From Actinomycetota bacterium (GTDB lineage Bacteria; Actinomycetota; Thermoleophilia; Gaiellales; Gaiellaceae), in contig VAXD01000143.1 of the NCBI GenBank assembly GCA_005884155.1, positions 1,334 through 9,804 on the forward strand: a stretch of DNA of 8,471 nt, written 5' to 3'. The stretch's first letter is position 1. Each line of letters begins with the position of its first letter. Positions 1 to 6,779 of this stretch are shown piece by piece. Below the pieces are notes generated by a model, which worked only from the letters and a program-made list of their open reading frames with translations, was not told the DNA's origin and did not search any database. A program made the translations under genes and the position numbers.

Positions 1-13
1 GGAAGGGGCACTA

Positions 14-916
14 ATGCTCCTCGCCTTCGACTGGAGCCAGCTCGCTCAGCAGACCGTGATCGGCCTCTCGTCAGGCGGGACCTGGGCGCTGCTCGCGCTC
101 GCGATCGTCCTGATCTACCGCTCGACGGGCGTCGTCAACTTCGCGCAGGGCGAGCTGGCGATGCTCTCGACCTTCGTCGCCTGGTCGCTCGTCCACCACG
201 GGCTCTCGTACTGGGGGGCGTTCTTCCTGACGATCGCGCTCTCGTTCCTGGGCGGCGTGGGGATCGAGCGTGCCGTGATCCGGCCCGTCGAGCGCGCGCC
301 GGTGCTGACGATCGTGATCGTGACGCTCGGCCTGGTCTTCGTTATCGACGGGATCGCGCGCTGGGGCTGGAGCTCCGAGACGCGCTCGCTGCCGAACGCG
401 TTCTCGACCCGGCCGATCGACATCGCCGGCGTCGCCTTCTCGATCCAGGACCTCGGCAACATCGCCGTCTCGCTCGGCGTGGTCGTCCTGCTGGGCCTGC
501 TCTTCCGCTACACGAAGCTTGGTCTCGCCCTGCGCGCGGCGGCGGTGAACCCTCAGGAGAGCCGGCTGCTCGGCGTGCGGGTGAGCTGGATGCTCGCCCT
601 CGGCTGGGGGCTCGCCGCCGCGATGGGCGCGGTCTCGGGGATGTTGACCGCACCGGCACTCGCGAGCTTCGATCAGAACCTGATGCAGCCGGTGCTGCTC
701 TACGCGCTGGCAGGCGCGGTGCTCGGCGGGCTCGAGAGCCCGATCGGCGCGGTGGTGGGCTCGCTCCTGCTCGGCGTCTTCGTCAACCTGGTCGGCACGT
801 ACGTCGGCTGGGTCGGGAACGACCTGCGACTGCCGGTCGCGCTGGTGATCATCCTCGGCGTCCTGCTCGTCAAGCCGAGCGGGCTGTTCGGGCGAACCGC
901 GGTGAGGCGGGTCTGA
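14..916 (+). CDS. livH: Branched-chain amino acid-type ABC transporter permease, LivH family
   Basis: This is an inner-membrane permease subunit of a hydrophobic amino acid (HAAT) ABC importer. It forms half of the translocation pore. The 300-residue length is normal for LivH, and the protein is almost entirely hydrophobic helices. Family hallmarks are NFAQGE at residues 42-47, the cytoplasmic coupling segment RAAAVNP followed by SRLLGVRV (about 174-190), GGLESPIGAVVG (238-249) and the C-terminal KPSGLFG (287-293). The ATG at 14 follows a purine-rich ribosome site (GGAAGGGG, bases 1-8). The stop overlaps the start of the next permease by one base (TGATG), so translation is probably coupled. 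ATPase subunits (LivG/LivF) are not visible and are expected upstream. The symbol denotes the family; the real substrate may be branched-chain amino acids, short amides, urea or aromatic acids and cannot be read from the permease. Confidence 0.93.
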   Translation: MLLAFDWSQLAQQTVIGLSSGGTWALLALAIVLIYRSTGVVNFAQGELAMLSTFVAWSLVHHGLSYWGAFFLTIALSFLGGVGIERAVIRPVERAPVLTIVIVTLGLVFVIDGIARWGWSSETRSLPNAFSTRPIDIAGVAFSIQDLGNIAVSLGVVVLLGLLFRYTKLGLALRAAAVNPQESRLLGVRVSWMLALGWGLAAAMGAVSGMLTAPALASFDQNLMQPVLLYALAGAVLGGLESPIGAVVGSLLLGVFVNLVGTYVGWVGNDLRLPVALVIILGVLLVKPSGLFGRTAVRRV

Positions 917-1926
917 TGCGTCGCGCCGCCGGGATTGTCCTCTGGCTCGCCGCCGTCGCGGCGGCCCTCGCCGTGTTCCTGCTCCTGCCACACCTCGTCA
1001 GCGACTTCCACACGCGCGACCTCGCGTCAGCCGGGGCGTTTTTCATCGCGATCGTCGGCCTCAATCTGCTGACCGGCTACACCGGCCAGATCTCCCTCGG
1101 CCACGGCGCGCTGATGGCAATCGGCGGCTACACGACCGCGGCCCTCGTCGTCCACGAGCACTGGCGCGACGTCTGGACGATCCCGCTTGCCGGCCTCGCA
1201 GCCGGGATCGTCGGCTTCGTCGTCGGGATCCCGGCGCTACGGCTCTCGGGGCTCTACCTCGCGCTCGCAACGTTTGCCTTCGCGGTGGCGATGCCGTCGC
1301 TCCTGAAGAAGTTCTCCGGCCTGACGGGCGGGACGCAGGGGCTGCGCTTCCTCGAGTCGGCGCCGTTTCAGGTGACGGGCCTGAAGGGAACCGTCACGGT
1401 CTTCGGCCACACGACGACGCAGAACCATTTCCTCTACTACTTGACGTGGGGGATCGGCTTACTCGGCTTCGCGGTCGCCTGGCTGATCGTGCGCGGGCGC
1501 TTTGGGCGCGCGTTTCGCGCAATTCGCGACAGCGAGGCCGCGGCCGCGTCGTCCGGCGTGAACCTCGCCGCCTACAAGACGCTCGCCTTCGCGATCAGCG
1601 GTGTCTACGCGGGGGTCGCCGGGTCGCTGGTCGCGATCCAGTCCGAGATCGTGAATCCGCTCAGCTTCACGGTCCTGCTCTCGATCCTGATCGTCGTCGG
1701 TGCGGTTGTCGGCGGGCTCGGCTCGCTCCCCGGCCTCGTCCTCGGCGCTCTCTTCATCCAGTACCTGCCGTCGATCGCCGCGCACGTCTCCACGCGCCAG
1801 GGCGTGCCGGAATTCGTCTACGGCGCGGCGATCATCGTCGTGATCATCCTGCTGCCGGGAGGCGCCGGCGGGCTGCTGCGGCGCCTGGCTGCTCCCCTAA
1901 CAAGCAGGCTCTACACTCGTCCATAG
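916..1926 (+). CDS. livM: Branched-chain amino acid-type ABC transporter permease, LivM family
   Basis: This is the second membrane subunit of the HAAT importer and pairs with the LivH-type permease just upstream to build the pore. At 336 residues it has the normal family length. The diagnostic LivM block LTGYTGQISLGHGAL lies at residues 52-66 and is followed by IGGY. RLSGLYLALATFA lies at about 109-121, and the coupling-helix segment FGRAFRAIRDSE at about 196-207. The rest is hydrophobic helices, ending in a glycine-rich LLPGGAGGL tail. The ATG at 916 overlaps the TGA of the preceding gene, a typical coupled-operon junction. The gene ends 7 bases before the binding-protein gene, so all three are probably co-transcribed. 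Nothing unusual is seen in the reading frame. Confidence 0.93.
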   Translation: MRRAAGIVLWLAAVAAALAVFLLLPHLVSDFHTRDLASAGAFFIAIVGLNLLTGYTGQISLGHGALMAIGGYTTAALVVHEHWRDVWTIPLAGLAAGIVGFVVGIPALRLSGLYLALATFAFAVAMPSLLKKFSGLTGGTQGLRFLESAPFQVTGLKGTVTVFGHTTTQNHFLYYLTWGIGLLGFAVAWLIVRGRFGRAFRAIRDSEAAAASSGVNLAAYKTLAFAISGVYAGVAGSLVAIQSEIVNPLSFTVLLSILIVVGAVVGGLGSLPGLVLGALFIQYLPSIAAHVSTRQGVPEFVYGAAIIVVIILLPGGAGGLLRRLAAPLTSRLYTRP

Positions 1927-1933
1927 ACACGCG

Positions 1934-3151
1934 ATGAGGGCCGTCTACTGGGCAGGAGCTTTGCTCTGCGCGCTTGCGCTCGCAGCGGCGGCGTCGGGCG
2001 CCGGCACGAGCACGCCCGGCGTCAGCCCGACCGAGATCGTGATCGGCGGGACGATCCCGCTGACCGGCGTCGCCTCCTCGTTCAGGTCGGTCGGCCTCGG
2101 CGCGTCGTACTACTTCAAGTACGTCAACGCCCACGGCGGCGTGAACCACCGCAAGATCCGCTACATCATCAAGGACGACCAGTACGACCCCGCGCTGACG
2201 ATGGACAAGACGCGGGAGCTCGTCGAGCAGGACCACGTCTTCGCGATCTTCAACAGCCTCGGGACCGAGCACAACCTCGCCACGCGGCCCTACCTGAACG
2301 CGGTCGGCGTCCCGCAGCTGTTCGTCGGCAGCGGCGGAAGGACGTTCGGCGCCGATTACAAGCAGTACAAGTGGACGATCGGCTACCAGCCGAACTATCT
2401 CGCCGAGGGAACGATCTACGGCCGCGAGGTCGCGAAGACGACGCCGAAGGCCAGCATCGCCGTGCTCTACCAGAACGACGACTACGGCAACGACCTGCTC
2501 GCGGGGTTGAAGCACGGTCTCGGCAAGAGGGCAAAGCAGATCGTCTCGAAGCAGAGCTACAACGCGGACGACCCCGAAGTGCGATCGCAGATCGCCCGGC
2601 TCAAGTCCTCCAAGGCGAACACGCTGATGATCTTTGCGACACCCCAGTTCGCGATCCAGGCCTACCGCTTCGCCTATCAGCTCGGCTGGAAGCCGAAGGT
2701 CTACGTCAACGTCGTCGCGAGCGCGTCCAACGTCATGAATCTGGCGGTACTGGCGTCGAGCAAGAAGGAGGTCGAGGGCTCGATCTCGATCGTGTTCCTC
2801 AAGGACCCGTCCGACCCGCGCTGGGCGAAAGACCCGGGGATCAAGCTCTACCGCGCGATCATGAAGCGCTACAAGGACAAGGGGACCAATGTGAACGACG
2901 TCTACAACGTGTACGGGATGTCGGTCGCGCACACGTTTGTCCAGGCGCTCAAGAAGGCTGGGAAGAGCCCGACGCGGGCGAGCATCATGAACGCGGCCAC
3001 GCACTTGACGATCAAGAACGATCCGTTCCTGCTCCCGGGCGTGGTCGTGCGCACGACGCCGAACGATCATTTTCCGCTCGACCAGGCGCGGCTCGAGCGC
3101 TGGCACAACGGCCATTGGGCCTCGTTCGGCGGCCTCTTCCGAGTCAGGTAG
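1934..3151 (+). CDS. ABC transporter substrate-binding protein, LivK-like (type I periplasmic-binding fold)
   Basis: This is the extracytoplasmic solute-receptor subunit of the HAAT importer encoded by the two preceding genes. Residues 1 to about 23 form a Sec signal peptide (one Arg, then a long Ala/Leu core, with cleavage likely near ASG-AG). The Cys at 12 lies inside the hydrophobic core and does not fit a lipobox. The mature protein opens with EIVIGGTIPLTG (34-45), the usual first strand of PBP-I receptors. The family blocks DDQYDP (81-86), FNSLGTEHNLATRPYLN (106-122), VPQLF (126-130) and YQNDDYGNDLL (179-189) follow. The set recalls the proteobacterial-style subgroup of LivK proteins with an unassigned or variable ligand; this is recalled rather than searched. 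The 405-residue length fits the family. The start is 7 bases after livM and has no clear Shine-Dalgarno sequence, so coupled translation is likely. The 3' end overlaps the convergent transporter gene by 8 bp. Confidence 0.92.
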   Translation: MRAVYWAGALLCALALAAAASGAGTSTPGVSPTEIVIGGTIPLTGVASSFRSVGLGASYYFKYVNAHGGVNHRKIRYIIKDDQYDPALTMDKTRELVEQDHVFAIFNSLGTEHNLATRPYLNAVGVPQLFVGSGGRTFGADYKQYKWTIGYQPNYLAEGTIYGREVAKTTPKASIAVLYQNDDYGNDLLAGLKHGLGKRAKQIVSKQSYNADDPEVRSQIARLKSSKANTLMIFATPQFAIQAYRFAYQLGWKPKVYVNVVASASNVMNLAVLASSKKEVEGSISIVFLKDPSDPRWAKDPGIKLYRAIMKRYKDKGTNVNDVYNVYGMSVAHTFVQALKKAGKSPTRASIMNAATHLTIKNDPFLLPGVVVRTTPNDHFPLDQARLERWHNGHWASFGGLFRVR

Positions 3152-4070
3152 CCGCTACGGCCGGCTCTCGTGCCGGCGCGCGGATGAGCTGACGCCGTCG
3201 CAGCGGCAGGAAGGTGATCACGCCGACCGTGATCGCGACGCCGAGCCACTGCGTCCAGCGCAGGGAGCTGTCGAAGACGTAGATCCCGACGAGCGCCGCC
3301 GTGACCGGGAACGCGAGCTCGCCGAGCGCGGCGAGCAGCGCGGGCGTGCGCCTCAGGCCGTAGTAGTAGAGACCGAGCGCGAGAAAGCCCGTGACGAAGG
3401 CGAGCAGCGCGATGTAGAAGCTGTCGTGCGCGTTCGAGAACGCCGCGGCCCCGACGATCGGCAGCATGCAGGCGCTCGCGAGCAGCCCGAAGCCGAAGCG
3501 GACAGTTGCCACGTGCTCGAAGACGAGACGCCGCCCGAGGTAGCGCCCGAGCACGGTGCCCATGCCCCAGAGCGCGGCCGCGGTGAGCGTCTCCACGATC
3601 GGCGTCAGCCCCTGCGCGTGCGGGTCGAGCGGATGCGGTAGCGCAATGAGCGAGATCCCGGCGAGCGCGGGAAGCAGGAACCAGAAGAAGCCAGGCTGCG
3701 GCTCTTCCTTGAGGATCAGCCAGGCCCCGGCGACCGCGATCAGCGGCTGGGCCTTCTGCAGTACGACGACCGTGATGAAATCGCCGTGGAAGAGCGCCTT
3801 CGTGAAGAGGATCGTCGCGATCGCCGACGCGCCGGCCCCGACCGCGATTCCGGCCGCGATGTAGCGCGGCCCCGCCCGTCGTAGCGCGACGAAGGCGGGG
3901 ACGAGCAACGGCAGGGTCAGCGCGACGAGCACAACGTGCTCGCCGAAGACGATCGTCGTCGCCGAGGTCGTCTCTGCGAGGGGCTTGCGGATCAGCCCGT
4001 CGAGCCCCCACATCATGGCCGCGACGCTGACGAGGACGACGCCCGGAACCCTGTCGAGACGGCCCGCCAT
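3144..4070 (-). CDS. EamA/DMT-superfamily membrane transporter
   Basis: This is a 308-residue integral membrane protein of the drug/metabolite transporter superfamily, with two EamA repeats and about ten helices. The first repeat starts with VVLVSVAAMMWGLDG (11-25), carrying the typical early WG, and ends with the characteristic VLQKAQPLIAVAGAWLILKEEP stretch (about 103-124). The second repeat starts near TAAALWGMGTVLGRYLG (163-179) and ends with LGELAFPVTAALVGIYVF (249-266). A short basic tail follows the last helix. Members export or import small metabolites such as amino acids, nucleotides or sugars, and the substrate cannot be deduced here. I chose the ATG at 4070 because the first helix begins ten residues later. 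The reading frame continues upstream to 4322 but would run through the divergent phosphoesterase gene. A TAGGCT at 4083-4078 sits 7 nt before the ATG, so the message may be leaderless. The gene is transcribed alone and converges with the binding-protein gene. Confidence 0.88.
   Translation of the reverse strand: MAGRLDRVPGVVLVSVAAMMWGLDGLIRKPLAETTSATTIVFGEHVVLVALTLPLLVPAFVALRRAGPRYIAAGIAVGAGASAIATILFTKALFHGDFITVVVLQKAQPLIAVAGAWLILKEEPQPGFFWFLLPALAGISLIALPHPLDPHAQGLTPIVETLTAAALWGMGTVLGRYLGRRLVFEHVATVRFGFGLLASACMLPIVGAAAFSNAHDSFYIALLAFVTGFLALGLYYYGLRRTPALLAALGELAFPVTAALVGIYVFDSSLRWTQWLGVAITVGVITFLPLRRRQLIRAPAREPAVAAT
3160..3177. terminator. GC-rich inverted repeat just after the livK-like stop (possible weak terminator)
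   Basis: GCCGGC, a six-base loop, then GCCGGC form a perfect 6 bp stem starting 9 bases past the plus-strand stop codon. It lies inside the 3' coding end of the convergent transporter gene. There is no T-run on either strand, so this is at best a pausing or transcript-end-protecting hairpin. It may simply reflect GC-rich coding sequence. Confidence 0.25.
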
Positions 4071-4128
4071 CGCGCTGAGCCTAGCCGAGTGCGGCGGCCT
4101 CGCCGCCACGCGGGTAAGGTCGCTGCGT
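4071..4128. promoter_or_regulatory. Short divergent promoter region with two TANNNT elements and an inverted repeat
   Basis: This 58 bp gap separates the divergently transcribed EamA transporter and phosphoesterase genes. On the minus strand TAGGCT (4083-4078) lies 7 nt before the transporter ATG. On the plus strand TAAGGT (4115-4120) lies 8 nt before the TTG proposed for the phosphoesterase. Both fit the actinobacterial -10 pattern TANNNT at the distance expected for transcripts that begin at or next to the start codon. Between them lies a perfect 6 bp inverted repeat, GCGGCG (4091-4096) / CGCCGC (4101-4106), which could be an operator or chance in GC-rich DNA. No convincing -35 box is seen for either direction. 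The promoter call is inference. Confidence 0.35.
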
Positions 4129-4336
4129 TTGGCGCGCCGGGTGCGGATCCCGTGGCTCGTCGCGGTCGTGCTGGCAGCCGGCGGCTGCGGCGGCGGGCCT
4201 TCGGAACGGCCGGTCTCGGCGCGCGCGGCCGGGATCCACAAGATCCGCCACGCCGTGATCGTGATGCAGGAGAACCGCTCGTTGGACGAGTTCTTCGGCA
4301 CGTACCCGGGCGCGGAGGGCATCCCGACGCGGAACG

Positions 4337-4356
4337 GACATTGCGCACGTGTGCGC
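4337..4356 (+). other. Frameshift site in the phosphoesterase gene, at a near-palindrome
   Basis: The frame changes from that of 4129 to that of 4349, equivalent to one extra base, somewhere between about 4339 and 4352. Skipping one base turns the junction into RNG-IAHVC-ARPYHD, which has the spacing expected in the family. The spot is an inverted repeat, GCGCAC (4343-4348), GT, GTGCGC (4351-4356). Such a compact GC hairpin is prone to indel errors in sequencing and also to real slippage. Confidence 0.7.
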
Positions 4357-5503
4357 GCGGCCCTACCACGACCGCCGGAACAAGAACTACGGCGGCTCGC
4401 ACGAGCTGCTCGACACGATCCGCGACGTCGACGGCGGCAAGATGGACGGCTTCATCCGTGAGGCCCGGCGCGGCCTGCGGAACGGCTGCCGGGCGCACCC
4501 AAAGGTGCCGGTCTGCTCGCGGAAACACGCGCCCGACGCGATGGGCTACCACGACGCAAGCGAGCTGCCGAACTACTGGGCCTACGCGCGCCACTTCGTG
4601 CTGCAGGACCACATGTTCGAGCCGAACTCGTCGTCGAGCCTGCCGACGCACCTGTTCATGGTCTCCGAGTGGTCGGCGCGCTGCCATCGCGGGTCGAACC
4701 CGATGGGCTGCGTGAACGCGGTCGAGAACCCGCTCGCGCCGCCGCACGAGCGGCAGAACCCGACGAGCCGCAAGCCCGACTACGCCTGGACCGACCTCAC
4801 GTACCTGCTGCACATGCGCCATGTCCCCTGGCGCTACTACGTCTTCACCGGAACGCAGCCGGACTGCTCCGAGGACGAGATGATCTGCGGCTCGGTTCGA
4901 CAGAGCGCGGCGACGCCGGGGATCTGGAACCCGTTGCCGTGGTTCGCAACCGTGCACCAGGACCGGCAGGTGCGCAACGTCGAGTCCATGCGCTGGTTCT
5001 TCCGCGATGCGCGCCAAGGACGCCTTCCCGCCGTCTCGTGGCTGATTCCGAGCGACCCGGTCAGCGACCACCCGCCGTCGCTTCTGACGAACGGCCAGGC
5101 CTACGTCACGAGCGTGATCAACGCGGTCATGCGCAGCCCCGACTGGCGCTCGAGCGCGATCTTCCTCGCCTGGGACGACTGGGGCGGCTTCTACGACCAC
5201 GTCGTCCCGCCCCACGTCGACCGGAACGGCTACGGGCTGCGCGTGCCGGCGCTCGTGATCTCGCCATACGCGAAGCGCGGCTTCGTCGACCACCAGGTGC
5301 TCAGCTTCGACGCCTACGCCAAGTTCATCGAGGACGACTTCCTGGGCGGGGCGCGGCTCGATCCCGCAACCGACGGGCGGCCCGACCCGCGTCCGACGGT
5401 CCGCGAGAACGTGCCCGTGCTCGGCAACCTGGCCGCCGACTTCGACTTCTCCCAAAAGCCGCGGAAGCCCTTGCTGCTGCCGCTGCGCCCACCGTTCAGG
5501 TAG
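4349..5503 (+). CDS. Main open frame of the phosphoesterase, lacking the N-terminal metal-binding motif
   Basis: This is the 384-codon stretch that an automatic caller would report as a separate gene beginning at GTG 4349. It holds most of the PF04185 catalytic domain: GYHD (66-69), NYWAYARHFVLQDHMF (75-90), the serine cluster NSSSSLPTH (93-101) where the family nucleophile is expected, SDHPPS (239-244), AWDDWGGFYDHV (274-285) with the paired aspartates that bind metal, and VPALVISPYAKRGFV (299-313). The assignment of catalytic roles comes from what is known of AcpA/phospholipase C relatives. No Shine-Dalgarno sequence precedes the GTG, and the product would miss the QENRS motif and signal peptide. 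It is therefore unlikely to be the natural start. The 3' end overlaps lysA by 8 bp. Confidence 0.75.
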   Translation: MCARPYHDRRNKNYGGSHELLDTIRDVDGGKMDGFIREARRGLRNGCRAHPKVPVCSRKHAPDAMGYHDASELPNYWAYARHFVLQDHMFEPNSSSSLPTHLFMVSEWSARCHRGSNPMGCVNAVENPLAPPHERQNPTSRKPDYAWTDLTYLLHMRHVPWRYYVFTGTQPDCSEDEMICGSVRQSAATPGIWNPLPWFATVHQDRQVRNVESMRWFFRDARQGRLPAVSWLIPSDPVSDHPPSLLTNGQAYVTSVINAVMRSPDWRSSAIFLAWDDWGGFYDHVVPPHVDRNGYGLRVPALVISPYAKRGFVDHQVLSFDAYAKFIEDDFLGGARLDPATDGRPDPRPTVRENVPVLGNLAADFDFSQKPRKPLLLPLRPPFR

Positions 5504-6779
5504 CGCGCGCTTCGAGCGCGAGCAGGTCGTCCAGCGTCTCGCGGCGACGGATCAGGCGCGCTTTGCCGTCGGCGACCAGCACGGCTGCGGGGCGCGGGAC
5601 GGCGTTGTAGTTCGAGGCGAGCGAGAGCGTGTACGCGCCCGTCGCGGGGACCGCCAGGAGGTCGCCGCGCCTGGGCTCCGGCAGACGGACGCTCTCGATC
5701 AGCACGTCGCCGGACTCGCAGTGCTTGCCGCAGACGGTGTAGCTGCCGGCCGGCTCCTCGTCGGGGCGGTTGGCGAGCAGCGCCTCGTAGCGGGCGCCGT
5801 AGAGCTGCGGCCGTGGGTTGTCGGACATGCCGCCGTCGACCGCCACGAAGGTCGTCGTCTCCGTCGCCTGCTTGACGACCCCGACGCGGTAGAGCGTCAG
5901 GCCCGCATGGCCGACGAGCGACCGGCCGGGCTCGAGGATCACGCTCGGCTGTTCGAGCCCGTGCAGCGCCCAGGCGTGGCCGAGCCGTCCGAGCAGCGTC
6001 GTCACGAAGTCGACGATCGTCGGTGGACGCTCGCCCTCGACGTACTGGATGCCGAGACCACCGCCGAGGTCGACGATCTCCGGCTCCCAGCCGAGCTCGG
6101 CGCGGCAGTCGGCGGCGAAGGCGCCGAGCCAGTCGATGCTCGCTCGTGCCGCGTCGACCCCGAGGAGCTGCGAGCCGATGTGGAGGTGCAGGCCGGCGAC
6201 CTCGAGCCCGGCGTCACGCGCTCGACGGATCGCCTCGAGCGCCTGGTCGGGCGGAAGGCCGAACTTCGAGCCGTGGTGCGCCGTGCGGATCGCCGGGTGC
6301 GTGTCCGCCTCGATCCCGGGGGTCACGCGCACGAGCGTGCTTCGAACGGCGGCAGCGGCAGCCCGCTCGATCTCGTCGAGCGCGTCGAGCACGACGAAGC
6401 GCGCGCCCGCTTCTGCTGCGGCGCGGAGCTCCTCGTCGCTCTTGTTGTTCCCGTGCACCACGATCCGCTCCCCGGGGATTCCCGCAGCGCGCGCGTAAGC
6501 GAGCTCGCCCAGCGTCGAGACGTCTGCCCCGTAGCCCTCGGCCGCGAGCAACCGCAGCAGCTCGACGTTCGGGAACGCCTTGACGCTGTAGAGCAGGAGC
6601 GCATTGGGTGCCGCCTCGCGGTAGGCACGCGCGGCAGCGAGCAGCGTCTCCTCGCAGTAGACGACGAGCGGTGTGCCGAAGCGCTCGGCCAGAGTCGAGG
6701 CTGCGACCCCGCCGACGACGAGCTCCCCGCCCTCGACAGCGGCGCTATCCGGCAGCGTGCCGGTCGTCAGTCCATCCAC
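5496..6779 (-). CDS. lysA: Diaminopimelate decarboxylase
   Basis: This cytoplasmic PLP enzyme converts meso-diaminopimelate to L-lysine and CO2, the last step of lysine synthesis. At 427 residues it has the normal length. The fold-type III barrel carries YSVKA with the PLP-binding Lys at 67, GADVSTLGEL (84-93), the LysA-typical HGNNKS (109-114), HHGSKFG (168-174), HLHIGSQ (198-204), the phosphate-binding DLGGGLG (237-243) and EPGRSLVG (283-290). The C-terminal barrel carries DGGMSDNPRP (315-324), GKHCESGD with the catalytic Cys at 354, and GAYTLSLASNYN (381-392). All key residues are present. The start is GTG at 6779, which overlaps the end of the cupin gene by 13 nt. No later in-frame start fits without cutting the N-terminal strand. 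The cupin is thus almost certainly co-transcribed and translationally coupled. The 3' end overlaps the phosphoesterase gene by 8 bp. Confidence 0.95.
   Translation of the reverse strand: MDGLTTGTLPDSAAVEGGELVVGGVAASTLAERFGTPLVVYCEETLLAAARAYREAAPNALLLYSVKAFPNVELLRLLAAEGYGADVSTLGELAYARAAGIPGERIVVHGNNKSDEELRAAAEAGARFVVLDALDEIERAAAAAVRSTLVRVTPGIEADTHPAIRTAHHGSKFGLPPDQALEAIRRARDAGLEVAGLHLHIGSQLLGVDAARASIDWLGAFAADCRAELGWEPEIVDLGGGLGIQYVEGERPPTIVDFVTTLLGRLGHAWALHGLEQPSVILEPGRSLVGHAGLTLYRVGVVKQATETTTFVAVDGGMSDNPRPQLYGARYEALLANRPDEEPAGSYTVCGKHCESGDVLIESVRLPEPRRGDLLAVPATGAYTLSLASNYNAVPRPAAVLVADGKARLIRRRETLDDLLALEARAT
5506..5520. terminator. GC-rich hairpin just after the phosphoesterase stop (possible weak terminator)
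   Basis: CGCGCT, loop TCG, AGCGCG form a perfect 6 bp stem beginning 2 bases after the plus-strand TAG and lying inside the last codons of lysA. It has no T-run. It mirrors the hairpin found after the livK-like stop, but coding constraint in GC-rich DNA could explain it. Confidence 0.25.

Larger units (their letters stand above)
4129..5503 (+). pseudogene. Exported phosphoesterase (phospholipase C / acid phosphatase family, PF04185), interrupted by a frameshift
   Basis: Read across one frameshift, this region encodes a complete enzyme of about 457 residues that would hydrolyse phosphoester bonds (phospholipids or phosphomonoesters) outside the membrane. The N-terminal part is in the frame of 4129. 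It has a short basic start, a hydrophobic core and LAAGGC, which is a loose lipobox, so the protein may be a lipoprotein or Sec-secreted. Next comes the family signature VIVMQENRSLDEFFGTYPG (bases about 4255-4311), whose Glu-Asn bind the active-site metal in this family. After IPTRNG the frame is lost, and the matching continuation VCARPYHD resumes one base later in the frame of 4349. The rest is intact to the TAG at 5501. I chose the TTG at 4129 because AAGG lies 9 nt upstream and it precedes the hydrophobic core directly. GTG at 4141 is possible, and ATG at 3985 would overlap the divergent transporter. Whether this is a true pseudogene or a sequencing/assembly error cannot be decided from one sequence. 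Confidence 0.8.

Noticed and set aside
14..916. High density of GATC/CGATCG in livH and elsewhere, as a possible methylation or recognition signal
   Set aside because: It is explained by ATC isoleucine codons and GAT/ATC following codons ending in G, in a strongly biased coding sequence.
1446..1937. Plus-strand frame of 163 codons overlapping the livM 3' half
   Set aside because: It is an Arg-rich out-of-frame product inside an intact livM gene, with no independent support.
1844..3115. Long minus-strand open frame (423 codons) opposite livK-like
   Set aside because: It is Arg/Asp/Val-rich low-information sequence with no recognisable domain, lying antisense to a clear binding-protein gene. 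It is a typical shadow frame in GC-rich DNA.
4091..4106. Inverted repeat GCGGCG/CGCCGC as a definite operator
   Set aside because: It is a 6 bp GC-only palindrome in GC-rich DNA and could be chance. It is kept only as a remark within the divergent promoter region.
4013..5455. Long minus-strand open frame (480 codons) opposite the phosphoesterase
   Set aside because: It is antisense to a recognised enzyme domain, and its composition is typical of a GC shadow frame. No motifs are visible.
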